The notes under the pieces were generated by a model. That model was not told where the DNA came from, made no database searches, and saw only the letters and a program-made list of their open reading frames with translations. The translations under genes and the position numbers were made by a program. From ARS1285 sp038045965 (lineage in GTDB: Archaea > Nanobdellota > Nanobdellia > Pacearchaeales > GW2011-AR1): a stretch of 5,347 nucleotides of DNA. Each line of letters opens with the position of its first letter. Positions within the stretch are counted from its first letter, which is position 1. Below, piece after piece: positions 1 to 5,342 of the stretch. Where the stretch lies: positions 1-5,347 of the forward strand of contig JBBSXD010000034.1 of assembly GCA_038045965.1 (NCBI GenBank), given 5' to 3'.

Positions 1-207
1 CAAAGTCAAAATTGGGCATGGTTTGCTATAGGAATAATTATATTTTTAGTAATATTATTTGCAGTCGTAGGAGATACTTATTGGTTAGGGGGAATTGGTT
101 ATAATCTGAATAGTGTAGCTCCAGCTTTGTTAGCAGTATTAATTGTTTTAGGAATATTAGGATTTATAATATTTGGAGGACCTAAAACTCCTATAACTAC
201 TAGATAA
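1..207 (+). CDS. C-terminal fragment of an integral membrane protein
   Basis: Frame 1 is open from the left edge for 68 codons and ends in a double stop (TAA TAA, 205-210). The start lies outside the window. The fragment has two hydrophobic segments, about residues 6-23 (AWFAIGIIIFLVILFAVV) and 40-59 (ending LGFIIFGG), joined by a short loop containing GDTYWLGG. It ends in a short polar tail, PKTPITTR. This is the layout of the last two membrane helices of a multi-pass protein. It sits 65 bp upstream of another small membrane protein on the same strand, so the two may be cotranscribed. I do not recognise a family, and no catalytic motif is visible. The reading frame is secure because of its strongly hydrophobic, codon-consistent translation; the function is unknown. 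Confidence 0.75.
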   Translation, partial: QSQNWAWFAIGIIIFLVILFAVVGDTYWLGGIGYNLNSVAPALLAVLIVLGILGFIIFGGPKTPITTR

Positions 208-272
208 TAATTAGAATGGCAAAAAAATATGCGTAGCAATAAAATAAATTTTAATATTGAAAAAAATAAAAA

Positions 273-782
273 ATGGTAGTGGATATTTCGGGAATTTTCT
301 TTTTTATGCCTATAATTAGTTTTCTGTTTGTGTTTTTGATTGTATGGAGTTTACTTATTAAAACTAAATTATTAGGAGAATCAACTTGGACAAATCTTTT
401 TGTAGGATTAATAATGGCCACTATATTTATTAGTTTTTCTTCATTAGATTTATATGTTAGAACTATTGTGCCATGGTTTGTAGTTTTGTTTGTTTGTGTT
501 TTTTTAGTTTTACTTTTAGGGGGATTAGCTACTAAAGATATTGGAGAATTTATGGGAAATTGGTTTGGATGGATTTCAATAATTCTTTTAGTGATAATAT
601 TTTTAATATCTGCGATAAAAGTTTTTAATCCTGTTTTTCATCCAGACTTAATAATTACTAGCGGAGAAGGAGTAAGTTTAATGCAACAAATTGTTTATGG
701 TGCAAATGGAACTCTTTTTGGAACAATATTGTTAATAATAATTGCTGGAATAGTAAGCTGGGTTTTGGTTAAGGCAAAGTGA
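273..782 (+). CDS. Multi-pass (about 5 TM) small membrane protein of unknown function
   Basis: This complete 169-residue protein is dominated by hydrophobic segments at about residues 5-29, 41-58, 64-84, 98-117 and 147-166. Short charged loops separate them (IKTKLLGEST at 29-38, ATKDIGEF at 86-93), with one longer extramembrane stretch at about 118-146 (NPVFHPDLIITSGEGVS). The start is bounded by an in-frame TAA at 267-269, so ATG 273 is the earliest possible; Met12 at 306 is an alternative. Neither has a Shine-Dalgarno sequence, so the start is uncertain and may be leaderless. From memory, the first half (hydrophobic run, then KTKLLGE, then a PWF-containing helix) resembles uncharacterised membrane proteins common in Woesearchaeota/Pacearchaeota, but I cannot verify this here. 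It follows another membrane protein fragment on the same strand. No enzymatic motif is visible. Confidence 0.85.
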   Translation: MVVDISGIFFFMPIISFLFVFLIVWSLLIKTKLLGESTWTNLFVGLIMATIFISFSSLDLYVRTIVPWFVVLFVCVFLVLLLGGLATKDIGEFMGNWFGWISIILLVIIFLISAIKVFNPVFHPDLIITSGEGVSLMQQIVYGANGTLFGTILLIIIAGIVSWVLVKAK

Positions 783-793
783 ATTGTCGTCTA

Positions 794-800
794 TTTTTTT
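794..800 (+). terminator. T-tract terminator after the membrane protein gene
   Basis: A run of seven T on the + strand starts 11 bp after the TGA stop at 780-782, with no G+C-rich hairpin before it. Archaeal RNA polymerase commonly terminates at such T-tracts. The position just ahead of the next promoter makes this a sensible end for the upstream membrane-protein transcript. In such AT-rich DNA, runs like this also occur by chance. Confidence 0.5.
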
Positions 801-806
801 AAAATA

Positions 807-814
807 TTTATATA
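807..814 (+). promoter_or_regulatory. Archaeal TATA box (leaderless geometry) for the 177-residue gene
   Basis: The octamer TTTATATA is a very good match to the archaeal box A consensus. Its centre lies about 28 bp upstream of ATG 839, which places the expected transcription start on or next to the start codon. No Shine-Dalgarno sequence lies between, so a leaderless mRNA is the simplest reading. Confidence 0.65.
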
Positions 815-838
815 ATTCTAATTTATTAATGAAATGAA

Positions 839-1372
839 ATGAAATTGTCTAGTTTGAACGATTTAGATAATCTTTCTACTGATTACTATGATGATGTTAG
901 AAGATTTTGCATAGAAGATTTATCGGGAATTTTTTATAGATGTTTGGAACATGAAAAACCTCGTGATAAATTGGATTGGCTGATTGCTGAAAAGTATATA
1001 GATAGAAAAGCCCCAGTATACGATTTTACTAAAAAATTTTTAGTTTTATCTGTTTTCGAAGAACTAAGAAAAATAGATGCGAATGGAAACTTTATTAATA
1101 TTGTCCAAGGATTATCAATAAATTCTGATTATTCTAATGTTTCTTCAGAAAAATTAGAAAATATTTTGGGTTTCTTAGATAATTTTTTAACTAAAGATAT
1201 ATTTAAATCTATTATAAAAAATTTATCTTTAGATGAAAGAAGAGCATATCAAAAGAAATTTCTGGGAAGAGATGTATGGGATAAATCTTATCAACCTTTT
1301 AGAAGAATGATAGAAGATTTAACATATTTAGAAATACATGGTTATAATTTTTATGAAGTTTTATTTAAGTAA
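839..1372 (+). CDS. Soluble, mostly helical hypothetical protein (177 aa)
   Basis: This complete 177-residue protein has no signal peptide or membrane segment. Its composition is charged and helix-favouring, with many D/E/K and aromatic residues. It has two cysteines (24 and 35), no metal-binding cluster and no recognisable catalytic motif. A region rich in basic and aromatic residues occurs at about 133-157 (ERRAYQKKFLGRDVWDKSYQPFRR). The start is well fixed: an in-frame TGA lies at 830-832, and ATG 839 is the first in-frame start. Two further ATGs just upstream (829 and 834) are out of frame and stop after one codon. A TATA box about 28 bp upstream suggests a leaderless transcript. Its TAA stop (1370-1372) directly abuts the stop of the convergent gene on the other strand. 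I do not recognise the family and assign no function. Consistent codon use and a clean promoter support a real gene. Confidence 0.82.
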   Translation: MKLSSLNDLDNLSTDYYDDVRRFCIEDLSGIFYRCLEHEKPRDKLDWLIAEKYIDRKAPVYDFTKKFLVLSVFEELRKIDANGNFINIVQGLSINSDYSNVSSEKLENILGFLDNFLTKDIFKSIIKNLSLDERRAYQKKFLGRDVWDKSYQPFRRMIEDLTYLEIHGYNFYEVLFK

Positions 1373-1390
1373 TCATCTTAAGTAATCTTC
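1365..1390. repeat. 13-bp tandem repeat spanning the convergent stop codons
   Basis: TTAAGTAATCATC (1365-1377) is followed at once by TTAAGTAATCTTC (1378-1390), matching at 12 of 13 positions. The repeat covers the stop codon of the + strand 177-residue gene and the last codons and stop of the - strand 250-residue gene. Because 13 is not a multiple of three, the second copy shifts the frame at the C-terminus of the - strand gene. Confidence 0.8.
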
Positions 1391-2125
1391 AAAAGAATCA
1401 TCTTTTTTTGTTTTTGTAGTTCTTGCTTTTTCAGGTTCTTTGGATTTTTGTTCTTTTGCTTTTTCAGTTAGAGGATTTATTATTTTTCCAAATGAATCTT
1501 GAGTAGCTATAATCTCTTTGGATAAATTTTCTATGTCTTCTCCATAATCTCCTATTTTTCTTATTATGGCCATTTGAAGCTGTTCAAATTTGTCTTCTAT
1601 TTTTGATAATCTTTTATCAATTTCTTCTATTTTATTCTGAGATTCTCTTTTAAAATTTTTGAAGTCCGAGAATTCTTTTTGAAAATTTTTTATTTTCTCT
1701 TCTACTATCTGAGAGGATATATCATTTATGGTTTCTATATTTACTCCAGAAGATTGCTGATACTCTGGGTAATTATATTCGTAATTTTCTTGGGAATATT
1801 CTTGAGTTTGGGGTTCTGAAAATCCTTGGTTAATAGAAGGTTGTAGATTTGTTTGATCTGTTTGTTGAGGATAATATTGATTTTGTTGATCTGATGATAA
1901 ATAATCAGGAGAATTTTGTTCAAAAGAATTTGCTATGGATGGTTGCAAGTTTGATTCAGGAGTGTTAGAAAAAGAATTTTGATTACTTATCTCATTTTTT
2001 ATTTCTGATTGAGATAAGGATTCATTTATTTCTTTTGGAGAAATTCCTTGCTGTCTTAAACTTTGTATAATTTGGTTTGTAGAAAATCCCTGTCTTTTCA
2101 TTTGATTTACTTGATCTAATATCAT
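1373..2125 (-). CDS. Q/N-rich coiled-coil protein with N-terminal helical tandem motif (250 aa)
   Basis: Three regions are visible. Residues 11-38 hold two copies of a 14-residue motif (RQGFSTNQIIQSLR, then QQGISPKEINESLS), which should form a compact helical N-terminal domain. Residues about 45-126 are a low-complexity Q/N/S/P/Y-rich linker containing a repeated segment, NLQPSIANSFEQ (59-70) and NLQPSINQGFSEP (93-105). Residues about 130-215 are a charged amphipathic coiled coil. The tail is basic, then acidic (KARTTKTKKDDSFEDYLR). There is no signal peptide or membrane segment, so it is probably cytoplasmic. It is the second gene of an operon: its ATG overlaps the stop of the 122-residue gene as ATGA, and it has no Shine-Dalgarno sequence of its own, which suggests translational coupling. 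N-terminal motifs of this kind are, as I recall, common in uncharacterised DPANN proteins. A role as a partner or scaffold of the divergent secretion ATPase is inferred from position only. Confidence 0.85.
   Translation of the reverse strand: MILDQVNQMKRQGFSTNQIIQSLRQQGISPKEINESLSQSEIKNEISNQNSFSNTPESNLQPSIANSFEQNSPDYLSSDQQNQYYPQQTDQTNLQPSINQGFSEPQTQEYSQENYEYNYPEYQQSSGVNIETINDISSQIVEEKIKNFQKEFSDFKNFKRESQNKIEEIDKRLSKIEDKFEQLQMAIIRKIGDYGEDIENLSKEIIATQDSFGKIINPLTEKAKEQKSKEPEKARTTKTKKDDSFEDYLR
1403..1415 (+). terminator. T-tract serving the 177-residue gene, inside the convergent gene
   Basis: Seven T, one G and five T begin 31 bp past the TAA of the + strand gene. There is no intergenic space between the convergent genes, so this U-rich tract is the first plausible terminator for the + strand transcript. 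On the - strand the same bases encode the lysine-rich KTKK segment of the 250-residue protein. Termination here is inferred from tract length and position. Confidence 0.4.
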
Positions 2126-2490
2126 TTTTTATTTATAGCTTCGTTAATCATAAGACTAACTTCTTTTTTAGTTGTGAGTTCAAGAGGTTGGAAGATTTTT
2201 GATTGGTTTTCTAATATTTCTAATTCAGATTTTCTAGCTAAATTCGGAATTTCATTAATTATTCTATGAATTAATTGTTTTAAATTTTTTATTTCTAATT
2301 TTATTTCATTTATGTTTTTTGATGAATCAAAATTTTTTTCGTCGGATTCTTGTTTTGTAGAAACTAAATTTTCTCCAATTAGAAGTATTCTATCCCTTAC
2401 TATTCTTTGTTTTTCTTCAACCTCGTTTAATCTGGTTTCGAATTCAGAAAGAAGTGAGTTGATTGGATCTTGATATTTTTCTTCTGCCAT
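2122..2490 (-). CDS. Small coiled-coil protein, first gene of the divergent operon (122 aa)
   Basis: This complete 122-residue protein is highly charged and helical. Residues about 10-45 (NSLLSEFETRLNEVEEKQRI onward) and 57-82 show heptad-like spacing typical of coiled coils. They are followed by NLARKSELEILENQ (83-96), then a short QPLEL turn and a final helix. There is no signal peptide or membrane segment. The start is well supported: AGAGG lies 3 nt before the ATG, and an in-frame TAA occurs five codons upstream. Its stop overlaps the next gene's ATG by four bases. It is transcribed away from the secretion ATPase across a 117-bp divergent region. The pattern resembles, from memory, a coiled-coil family in DPANN genomes. 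Analogy with the archaellum proteins ArlC/D/E, which are cytoplasmic partners of the motor, is possible but is based on context and coiled-coil character only. Confidence 0.85.
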   Translation of the reverse strand: MAEEKYQDPINSLLSEFETRLNEVEEKQRIVRDRILLIGENLVSTKQESDEKNFDSSKNINEIKLEIKNLKQLIHRIINEIPNLARKSELEILENQSKIFQPLELTTKKEVSLMINEAINKK

Positions 2491-2493
2491 ATT

Positions 2494-2498
2494 CCTCT
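2494..2498 (-). promoter_or_regulatory. Ribosome binding site for the 122-residue coiled-coil gene
   Basis: On the - strand this reads AGAGG, three bases before the ATG. It matches the core of the archaeal anti-Shine-Dalgarno complement and fixes the start at 2490. It is the only such site for the two-gene operon, because the second gene starts within an ATGA overlap. Confidence 0.6.
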
Positions 2499-2520
2499 TT
2501 GGTTATAGCAGGTATTAGGG

Positions 2521-2528
2521 GTTTAAAA
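2521..2528 (-). promoter_or_regulatory. Probable TATA box of the coiled-coil operon
   Basis: On the - strand this reads TTTTAAAC, an acceptable box A-like element within an AT-rich stretch. A start about 26 bp downstream would fall near 2498, leaving a leader of about 8 bases that consists almost wholly of the ribosome binding site. The call depends on spacing and a weak consensus. Confidence 0.4.
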
Positions 2529-2552
2529 TTGTTTTTATTTATTTTTTAGAAT

Positions 2553-2560
2553 TTTTAAAT
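2553..2560 (+). promoter_or_regulatory. Probable TATA box of the secretion ATPase gene
   Basis: TTTTAAAT lies about 51 bp upstream of the ATPase ATG. Transcription would begin near 2583 and leave a leader of about 25 bases that carries the GAGGTGA site. TAAATTTT at 2564-2571 is an alternative that would shorten the leader to about 14 bases. The element is only 25 bp from the box of the divergent operon, so the two promoters may interfere with each other or share a regulator. Confidence 0.4.
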
Positions 2561-2597
2561 GCATAAATTTTAATAGCTAAATAGTCTTTTTTAATTT

Positions 2598-2604
2598 GAG
2601 GTGA
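2598..2604 (+). promoter_or_regulatory. Ribosome binding site of the secretion ATPase
   Basis: GAGGTGA is a strong complement to the 3' end of archaeal 16S rRNA and stands three bases before ATG 2608. An in-frame TGA within this site (2602-2604) rules out any upstream start. The same heptamer precedes the start at the right edge of the window. Confidence 0.75.
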
Positions 2605-2607
2605 AAA

Positions 2608-4887
2608 ATGTTGTTTAAACCTGGGACAGCTTTGTATGCTTACGAAATAGCTAGAGAATCTGGTAATAAAGTTCTTTATGTTAATTATATGGGTGCAAAT
2701 TTCGTACCAAGTATTTCTGAAAATCCAGAAGTTATGAATCATGTTATAGATTTGATAATAGATAGTCCTGGCATTTCTAGAGTGGTGTTGGTTCAGCAGA
2801 GAAATTATAGTTATAATGAACAGGAAACTTTTATGCTTCAAGAATTGGCTAATCTTTATATTTATCTAACTAAACAAGAAAAGATATTAAGCGCCAGCAA
2901 ACTTTCTATATTAAATTCAGAATTTCTAGGAAAAAGATATAATGATGTAGGATATTTATTGATGAATCTTAAGAGAGATCCTATATCTTGTATAATAGAA
3001 TTGAACAAAATTATTGAAAGTGAAAAAAATAATTTGAAATTAATTTCAGATAGTTTAAAATTAGATCAACTAAGTTATATAAGATTATTAGAGCACTTTC
3101 ATAAATTATTAACAAATACAGAGTTAATAAGAAAGTCTGAGAAATATCTGGCTGATTATAATAACAGAGAAGTTTATTATAATTTTTTTAGGCCTGAAAT
3201 TATTCCTAATTTTACATTTACTAGATTAGTTGCGAGCTTGCCTGAAGATGCAGAAATTTTAGATCAATATTTAATAGGAGAAGATTTTGATAAATCGACA
3301 GTAACTATATTAAAGAGAAAAAAAGATGCTAAACCTATTTATCATTTAATGCCTCCAGAATATGGACTAGAAGAAAATATGCAGGATTTGTTAAATTTAT
3401 CTAGGAATGTTTTAATAGAACATCAACCTAAAGCAGAAGAATTTACTGATCCAGAAAAAACTAGACAAGTTTTTTTTAATGTTTCAAGAGATCTTATTAG
3501 AGAGTTAGCTGAAACTAAAAAAATAAACTTAGATTATGATAAGTTAAATATGTTGGCTAAGATTTTGGTTAGGCATACTATAGGTTTTGGATTAATTGAA
3601 GTTCTGCTTCAAGATAAAAATTTACAAGATATTGTGTTAAATAGTCCAATATCATTAAATCCAGTTTTTTTGAGACATGGAGATTATGAAGAATGTGTTA
3701 CCAATGTAATTCCAAGCAGAGAGGATGCAGATAGCTGGGCAGCTAAATTTAGAATGATTAGTGGAAGACCTTTAGACGAGGCAAATCCTATTTTAGATAC
3801 AGATTTAGATTTGGGAAATACTCATGCAAGAATTGCAGTTATTCAACAACCTTTGTCACCTGATGGATTAGCTTATGCTATAAGAAGACATAGGGAGAAT
3901 CCTTGGACATTAAATCTTTTTATAAAAAATAAAATGATTACAAGTTATGCTGCAGGATTATTTAGTTTTTTAATTGACGGAGCTAGAACAATGTTGATTG
4001 CAGGAACTAGAAGTTCAGGAAAAACTTCTTTGTTAGGAAGTTTGTTATTAGAAATTATGCCTAAGTATAGAATAATTGTAGTTGAAGATACTTTAGAGCT
4101 TCCAGTTAATGCAATAAGAAAACTTAATTATGATATACAAAGAATGAAAGTAAGAAGTAGTTTATTAAAAGAAAGTGCAGAAATTGGAGCTGATGAAGGA
4201 ATAAGAACGAGTCTGCGTTTAGGTGATAGTAGTTTAATCGTCGGAGAAGTAAGAAGTTTAGAAGCGAAAGCATTATATGAAGCGATGAGAATAGGAGCTT
4301 TGGCAAATGTAGTTGCTGGAACAATTCATGGAGCAAGTCCATATGGAGTTTTTGATAGAGTCGTAAATGATTTAGGAGTTCCAGTTACAAGTTTTAAAGC
4401 GACAGATGTGATCATTGTAGCAAATCCAGTAAAAAGCGTAGATGGATTAAAAAGTAAAAGGAGAGTAATTCAAGTATCTGAAATAAGAAAGCATTGGGAG
4501 AAAGATCCTCAAATCGAAGGAGGTTTTGTAGATCTTTTGAAATATAATGTAGATAAAGATATTTTAGAACCTACTGAAGAATTAATTAATGGAGATTCAG
4601 AAATAATAAAAGATATAGCGAGTAGTGTTAAAGGATGGGCTGGGAATTGGGACGCTGTTAATGATAATATAGATCTTAGAGGGAAGATAAAACAAGAAAT
4701 TGTAGATATTAGTAATAAATTAAATAGACAAGATATATTAGAAGCTGAATTTAATTCTTTAAGTAATAATATGTTTCATCAATTTTCTAAAGAGATTCAA
4801 GAAGAAATAGGTTTACCGGAGGGAGAAAGAGTTTTTTCTCTTTGGCAAAAGTGGTTAATGAATGAGATTAAAGGAAGAAAGTTTTGA
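2608..4887 (+). CDS. Archaeal type II/IV secretion (pilus/archaellum-type) ATPase with extended N-terminus
   Basis: This hexameric-type ATPase of the VirB11/GspE/ArlI superfamily is expected at the cytoplasmic face of the membrane, driving assembly of a type IV pilus-like filament or secretion machine. The core is complete. Residues 326-346 (GFGLIEVLLQDKNLQDIVLN) and 385-394 (SGRPLDEANP) belong to the family N-domain. An arginine-rich segment (IRRHRENPWT) spans 425-434. Walker A is GTRSSGKT at 466-473. The Asp box is VVEDTLELP around 491-499. Walker B is SLIVGEVRS at 542-550, with catalytic Glu547. The His box is GTIHG at 571-575. A helical C-terminal tail follows to residue 759. Family members such as ArlI are usually about 500-560 residues. 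The familiar N-domain appears to begin near the YHLMPPEY segment (245-252), which leaves about 215 extra residues: an alpha/beta part (1-95), then a mainly helical part. It cannot be assigned to archaellum, adhesion pilus or Tad-like systems without its partners. The GAGGTGA site fixes the start. Confidence 0.95.
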   Translation: MLFKPGTALYAYEIARESGNKVLYVNYMGANFVPSISENPEVMNHVIDLIIDSPGISRVVLVQQRNYSYNEQETFMLQELANLYIYLTKQEKILSASKLSILNSEFLGKRYNDVGYLLMNLKRDPISCIIELNKIIESEKNNLKLISDSLKLDQLSYIRLLEHFHKLLTNTELIRKSEKYLADYNNREVYYNFFRPEIIPNFTFTRLVASLPEDAEILDQYLIGEDFDKSTVTILKRKKDAKPIYHLMPPEYGLEENMQDLLNLSRNVLIEHQPKAEEFTDPEKTRQVFFNVSRDLIRELAETKKINLDYDKLNMLAKILVRHTIGFGLIEVLLQDKNLQDIVLNSPISLNPVFLRHGDYEECVTNVIPSREDADSWAAKFRMISGRPLDEANPILDTDLDLGNTHARIAVIQQPLSPDGLAYAIRRHRENPWTLNLFIKNKMITSYAAGLFSFLIDGARTMLIAGTRSSGKTSLLGSLLLEIMPKYRIIVVEDTLELPVNAIRKLNYDIQRMKVRSSLLKESAEIGADEGIRTSLRLGDSSLIVGEVRSLEAKALYEAMRIGALANVVAGTIHGASPYGVFDRVVNDLGVPVTSFKATDVIIVANPVKSVDGLKSKRRVIQVSEIRKHWEKDPQIEGGFVDLLKYNVDKDILEPTEELINGDSEIIKDIASSVKGWAGNWDAVNDNIDLRGKIKQEIVDISNKLNRQDILEAEFNSLSNNMFHQFSKEIQEEIGLPEGERVFSLWQKWLMNEIKGRKF

Positions 4888-4954
4888 ATGAATATTTTTA
4901 CTATTGCCTGAGATAACAAGATAATATAAGGATAGATAAAATATTATAATAAAA

Positions 4955-4962
4955 TTTAAATA
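4955..4962 (+). promoter_or_regulatory. TATA box (leaderless geometry) for the 90-residue gene
   Basis: TTTAAATA matches the archaeal box A pattern. Its centre is about 26 bp before ATG 4984, which places the expected transcription start at the ATG. No Shine-Dalgarno sequence is present. This argues that the small gene has its own promoter and is not only read through from the ATPase gene. Confidence 0.55.
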
Positions 4963-4983
4963 GTAATTTTTATGTCTTCTTGA

Positions 4984-5256
4984 ATGATTTACGATTTTAA
5001 TGGTGTAGATAAAGTTCATGTTTATATGAATAGAGATAATACAGAAATGATTTATAAATGTTATAAGGGAAGCAGTCTTCTTGAAAAAGGATGTTTTAGG
5101 AATGGAGATTTTAGACCAATTCAATTTTATAATTTTTTAAAAGCAATTCATAAATCAGATGTATCCATAGTTTTTAATGATGATTTGGAAACTTTAAGAA
5201 ATTTAGATTGCTTATCTGAAGACGATTCTAATGAGCGGGTATTAGCTTCAGGTTAA
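4984..5256 (+). CDS. Small hypothetical protein (90 aa)
   Basis: This complete 90-residue protein is of unrecognised family. The first half is strand-favouring (VHVYMNRD, EMIYKCYKG, LLEKGCFRN) and looks like a small beta-sheet. The middle (QFYNFLKAIHKSDVSIVF, 47-64) resembles a helix and strand. The tail is acidic (LSEDDSNE, 77-84). There are three cysteines (26, 37, 76) but no paired metal-binding motif, signal peptide or membrane helix. An in-frame TGA immediately before ATG 4984 fixes the earliest start. A TATA box about 26 bp upstream fits a leaderless transcript, and a T-tract follows the gene. It lies 96 bp after the ATPase on the same strand, and no functional link to the ATPase is shown. 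The gene is short, but promoter, terminator and codon character together support it. Confidence 0.7.
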   Translation: MIYDFNGVDKVHVYMNRDNTEMIYKCYKGSSLLEKGCFRNGDFRPIQFYNFLKAIHKSDVSIVFNDDLETLRNLDCLSEDDSNERVLASG

Positions 5257-5279
5257 AAATTAAATCTTTTTCAAAATTA

Positions 5280-5291
5280 TTTTTATTTTTT
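5280..5291 (+). terminator. T-tract terminator after the 90-residue gene
   Basis: TTTTTATTTTTT lies 24-35 bp after the TAA at 5254-5256, with a smaller T-run at 5267-5271 just before it. There is no hairpin. It is the strongest T-tract on the right side of the window and lies before the next promoter-like sequence. Confidence 0.5.
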
Positions 5292-5303
5292 CTAATAGTG
5301 AAA

Positions 5304-5311
5304 TTTATAAT
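5304..5311 (+). promoter_or_regulatory. Probable TATA box for the gene entering at the right edge
   Basis: TTTATAAT lies about 35 bp before ATG 5343. A transcription start about 26 bp downstream falls near 5333, at the beginning of the GAGGTGA site, giving a leader of about 10 bases. The spacing resembles that of the divergent coiled-coil operon. Confidence 0.45.
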
Positions 5312-5332
5312 CTATGATTATCTTTATATGAA

Positions 5333-5339
5333 GAGGTGA
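5333..5339 (+). promoter_or_regulatory. Ribosome binding site for the right-edge gene
   Basis: GAGGTGA is identical to the site before the secretion ATPase and also lies three bases before an ATG, here at 5343. This makes a real gene start at the edge likely. Confidence 0.65.
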
Positions 5340-5342
5340 ATA

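Noticed and set aside
1741..1923. 60-codon alternative - strand frame inside the Q/N-rich linker gene
   Set aside because: It is a shifted frame of the low-complexity CAA/AAT-rich linker and has no independent start signal.
2491..2607. Possible tRNA or structured RNA in the largest gene-free gap
   Set aside because: I see no G+C-rich stem or tRNA-like T-loop. The gap is explained by two divergent promoters and their ribosome sites.
2539..2841. 100-codon open frame on the - strand over the 5' end of the ATPase gene
   Set aside because: It lies antisense to a clearly coding ATPase and crosses its promoter. The composition (H, I, Y, N-rich) is that of a reversed AT-rich gene.
4124..4342. 72-codon open frame on the - strand within the ATPase Walker B region
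   Set aside because: Its leucine-rich translation is the antisense of the conserved ATPase core, with no start signal.
4888..4911. Seven-residue reading frame (MNIFTIA) starting directly after the ATPase stop codon
   Set aside because: It is too short to call. Its only Shine-Dalgarno-like sequence is distant, and an ATG after TGA is expected often in AT-rich DNA.
4942..4951. 10-bp palindrome TATTATAATA before the 90-residue gene, a possible operator
   Set aside because: It is made only of A and T in a very AT-rich spacer, where such symmetry is common by chance. There is no second copy near the other promoters.
4972..4983. Mini reading frame ATG-TCT-TCT-TGA immediately before the 90-residue gene, a possible upstream regulatory frame
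   Set aside because: The TATA box predicts transcription starting about at 4984, so this ATG would probably not be in the mRNA.
4855..5124. 89-codon open frame on the - strand across the intergenic region after the ATPase
   Set aside because: It overlaps two better-supported genes, has no ribosome site or plausible promoter, and its composition is typical of antisense AT-rich DNA.
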